From Solirubrobacteraceae bacterium (GTDB taxonomy: Bacteria > Actinomycetota > Thermoleophilia > Solirubrobacterales > Solirubrobacteraceae): a stretch of 64,000 nt of DNA. The notes beneath the pieces were generated by a model. It had not been told where the DNA came from. It did no database searches and saw only the letters and a list, made by a program, of their open reading frames with translations. Made by a program: the position numbers and the translations under genes. Of the stretch, positions 62,419 to 64,000 are shown one piece after another. Numbering within the stretch: the first letter of the stretch is position 1; each line of letters begins with the position of its first letter. The DNA is taken from NCBI GenBank assembly GCA_025449845.1, contig JANWIP010000014.1:1-64000 (forward strand), in the 5' to 3' direction.

Positions 62419-62455
62419 GACGGCGGTGGCCGCATTGCTTGCGGGCACCGCCGTC
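62419..62455. other. Long stem immediately upstream of transketolase
   Basis: Arms GACGGCGGTG (62419-62428) and CACCGCCGTC (62446-62455) match perfectly, and inside them CCGC (62430-62433) pairs with GCGG (62441-62444). The stem could stall or end a transcript coming from the 62951-62980 promoter, or bind a regulator of tkt. Confidence 0.5.
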
Positions 62456-62950
62456 AACGGCTCAGCCGGCCGAAGGGCGCCTCTGATACGGCGGCAATGC
62501 CGCCATCGAGTGCGAGCGGCCACGTGCGCACCAGCAGCGCGAGGGGCGCACGCGCACGAGCCAGTGCATATCGTGGCGACAATGCGAGCGGCGGTAGGGC
62601 CAGCGGGCGTGTATTGCCCGGGCCATCCGCTGCTCCTGACAGTAATGCGTTCTCATGACATCCGACCTCCCAGCTCCCTACCTACCCGACTCTCCAGGCT
62701 TGCGACGCCGCTTTGGCCGAGTGGGCCAAGCGGTGTCGTGAAGTTGGGCCTGAGAGTCACAACTAATAGCACGCGGCCTACAGAATGGCTGCGGTGACGC
62801 CAACCCGAAGTGAGTGCTCTGTGCCTTGCACTCCGGTCCTGTGGTCCGACCAGACCTGAGACCAAAACCTCTCTCTTCCTTTGCTTTTCGACCCATTGCG
62901 CCTCCCAAGGTGCAACCTGTGGAGACCCCATGAGCATCTCCCGCAGCAAC

Positions 62951-62980
62951 ATATAAATCAGGTTTTACGCAAGGTGTCAA
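62951..62980 (-). promoter_or_regulatory. Minus-strand promoter in the tkt upstream region
   Basis: TTGACA (62980-62975) and TTATAT (62956-62951), spacer 18 nt. The transcript would run about 520 nt to the tkt start without a convincing ORF: 62653-62952 and 62462-62656 can be translated but show no start signal or recognisable family. The 62456-62950 interval may therefore be a long leader or a small RNA; I recognise no known RNA family in it. Confidence 0.45.
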
Positions 62981-63026
62981 CCTCCAAGCGCAATGATTTG
63001 TCAACTGTGACATGGGGTCAAACGTG

Positions 63027-63055
63027 TTGGCAGCCCTTGCCAGGTGATCTACTGT
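63027..63055 (+). promoter_or_regulatory. Promoter of the tandem-TetR gene
   Basis: TTGGCA (63027-63032) and TACTGT (63050-63055), spacer 17 nt, with GTG 63062 six bases further on, so the mRNA should be leaderless. An inverted repeat TGTCA-ACTG-TGACA (62999-63012) lies just upstream and could be an operator. Confidence 0.6.
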
Positions 63056-63061
63056 GGTCAT

Positions 63062-64000
63062 GTGGCGAGCAAGCGGGGAGACGGGGATGGACGCCGAGGA
63101 CTGCCGCGTGGGCCGCAGGCGCTGCCCCGCGAGGAGGTCGTGGCCGACCAGCGCCGGCGGCTGTTCGAGGCCCTGATCGAACTCATCAACGAACACGGCC
63201 TCGGCGGCGTGCGCATCTCCGAGCTGGTCTCACGCGCGGGCGTCTCCAGACGTAGTTTCTACGAGCACTTCCACAACAAGGAGGAGTGCCTGCTGGCCGC
63301 CTTCGACGCCAGTGTGCGGCGCCTGACCGTGGCGATGGCGCATGCCTATGACCCCGAGATGGAAGGGCGCGAGCAGGTGCATGCGATCGTCGCCGCCCTG
63401 TTCGAGGCCACCATCGCGCGCCCCAGCGCCACGCGGCTGGTATGCGTCGACGTGATCGCCGCCGGCGAGGCGGGCATGGAACGCTGGGCGCACGGCGCCG
63501 CGCGCTTTGAGGCCTTCCTCGGGGAAGTATTCGCGCAGGCGCCTGGCGAGGGCGGCATTCCCGAGCCCGTCACCAAGGCCGTCGTCGGCGCGTTGCGCAA
63601 GATCCTCTACTCGCGCGTGGCCAGCGGGCAGTCCGGCAGGGCCTTGCGCGCCGAACTCGACAAGACGCTGCCGGAAGTGGTCGATTGGATCTGCGCCTAC
63701 TACCCCTCGCCAGACGGTATCCCCATGCGCCCGCGCCGCAAGCGGGCGGGACGGCGCGGCAAGGGCGGGCGGGCGCCCGGTTCCCTGGTCTCACAGGGTC
63801 CCCGCGGACTGCCCCCTGGAGAGCACAACCTGCCGCGCGGCTTCGTTGAGCACAATCAGCGCGAGCGCATCTTCGACGCCATCGCCAACCTCACCGCCGC
63901 ACGTGGCTACCCGGCGCTGAGCCTTGAGGACGTGGCAGCCGAGGCGGCGGTCTCGCTGCAGACCTTCTACAGCCACTTCGAGAGCAAGGAGGAGGCCTTC
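63062..64000 (+). CDS. Regulator with two tandem TetR DNA-binding domains, cut by window edge
   Basis: 313 codons are visible. The first TetR domain (about residues 25-80) has LVSRAGVSRRSFYEHFHNKEE, followed by a TetR-type ligand domain (VDVIAAGEAGMERWAHG). At about residue 245 a second unit begins after a basic linker (RPRRKRAGRRGKGG): GPRGLPPGEHNLPRG, then VAAEAAVSLQTFYSHFESKEE, another TetR helix-turn-helix. The lead-in to each unit is alike (RRGLPRGPQALPR and PRGLPPGEHNLPR), so the gene arose by internal duplication. The start is GTG 63062 behind a good leaderless promoter. The ligand is unknown; the rest is off the right edge. Confidence 0.85.
   Translation, partial: MASKRGDGDGRRGLPRGPQALPREEVVADQRRRLFEALIELINEHGLGGVRISELVSRAGVSRRSFYEHFHNKEECLLAAFDASVRRLTVAMAHAYDPEMEGREQVHAIVAALFEATIARPSATRLVCVDVIAAGEAGMERWAHGAARFEAFLGEVFAQAPGEGGIPEPVTKAVVGALRKILYSRVASGQSGRALRAELDKTLPEVVDWICAYYPSPDGIPMRPRRKRAGRRGKGGRAPGSLVSQGPRGLPPGEHNLPRGFVEHNQRERIFDAIANLTAARGYPALSLEDVAAEAAVSLQTFYSHFESKEEAF

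Noticed and set aside
62653-62952. 99-codon minus-strand frame downstream of the 62951-62980 promoter
   Set aside because: Its ATG lies inside the -10 box, so it would not be on the transcript.
62678-63196. Minus-strand frame overlapping the tandem-TetR gene and the tkt upstream region
   Set aside because: No family, no ribosome-binding site, and it covers the better-supported plus-strand regulator.

Overview
The window is GC-rich actinobacterial chromosome. The base composition, the complete inositol-phospholipid branch, the thiO-thiS-thiG arrangement and the abundance of TetR regulators and toxin-antitoxin pairs suit a soil actinobacterium, and the large secreted NHL/FN3/propeller proteins suggest Thermoleophilia/Solirubrobacterales. 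The class is an inference; no rRNA, tRNA, phage or transposase gene was found.

Layout. 1-1000: start of dnaK (minus, cut by the edge) and a RelE-type toxin-antitoxin pair. 1004-7995: cassette 1 (minus). 8126-11228: fatty-acid desaturase, Phd/VapC pair, PAQR/hemolysin-III membrane protein, nucleotidyltransferase pair. 11245-19039: endonuclease III, then a plus-strand operon for inositol phospholipids (hydrolase, polytopic membrane protein, PAP2/Aur1 phosphatase, CDP-alcohol transferase, Ino1, GT4-PHP fusion, UDG-like protein). 19147-23528: quinone-reductase-like enzyme, broken hicA with intact hicB, 23S rRNA uracil methyltransferase, argF, cupredoxin lipoprotein. 23559-25671: thiO-thiS-thiG (minus). 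25709-34547: cassette 2 (minus). 34630-43054: plus-strand operon of thiE, a membrane protein, E3, a DsbA-like isomerase, a small protein, pyruvate dehydrogenase E1 alpha, E1 beta and E2, lipB and lipA. 43090-51609: cassette 3 (minus). 51673-54523: two VapBC pairs around a small membrane protein and a D,D-carboxypeptidase. 54592-57071: two coupled acyl-CoA dehydrogenases. 57220-62402: lytic transglycosylase, short-chain dehydrogenase, transaldolase, transketolase (minus). 63062 to the end: a regulator with two tandem TetR domains.

The most striking element is a three-gene cassette present three times in 50 kb. Each copy has protein A (secreted, FN3 repeats with or without NHL repeats, a WD40/TolB-like propeller, a basic tail), protein B (secreted, four repeats of a Cys-Pro module, a Lys/Arg tail) and R, a regulator with a TetR DNA-binding domain at its N-terminus and a MarR-like winged helix at its C-terminus. 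The genes overlap or nearly touch. Order is A-B-R in cassettes 1 and 3 and R-A-B in cassette 2. Each has a recognisable promoter; cassettes 2 and 3 share a long leader with a hairpin followed, in the RNA, by CU repeats. B of cassette 1 is out of frame at a run of ten G, a possible on/off switch or a sequencing error. Cassette 2 separates thiO from thiE, genes that are adjacent and divergent in Mycobacterium.

Other points: one short palindromic sequence is inserted in frame in two genes (three copies, always read in the same frame); many genes look leaderless, with a TAnnnT box 6-8 nt before the start codon; and TPP synthesis (ThiE), the TPP- and lipoate-dependent pyruvate dehydrogenase, and lipoyl assembly share one long operon.
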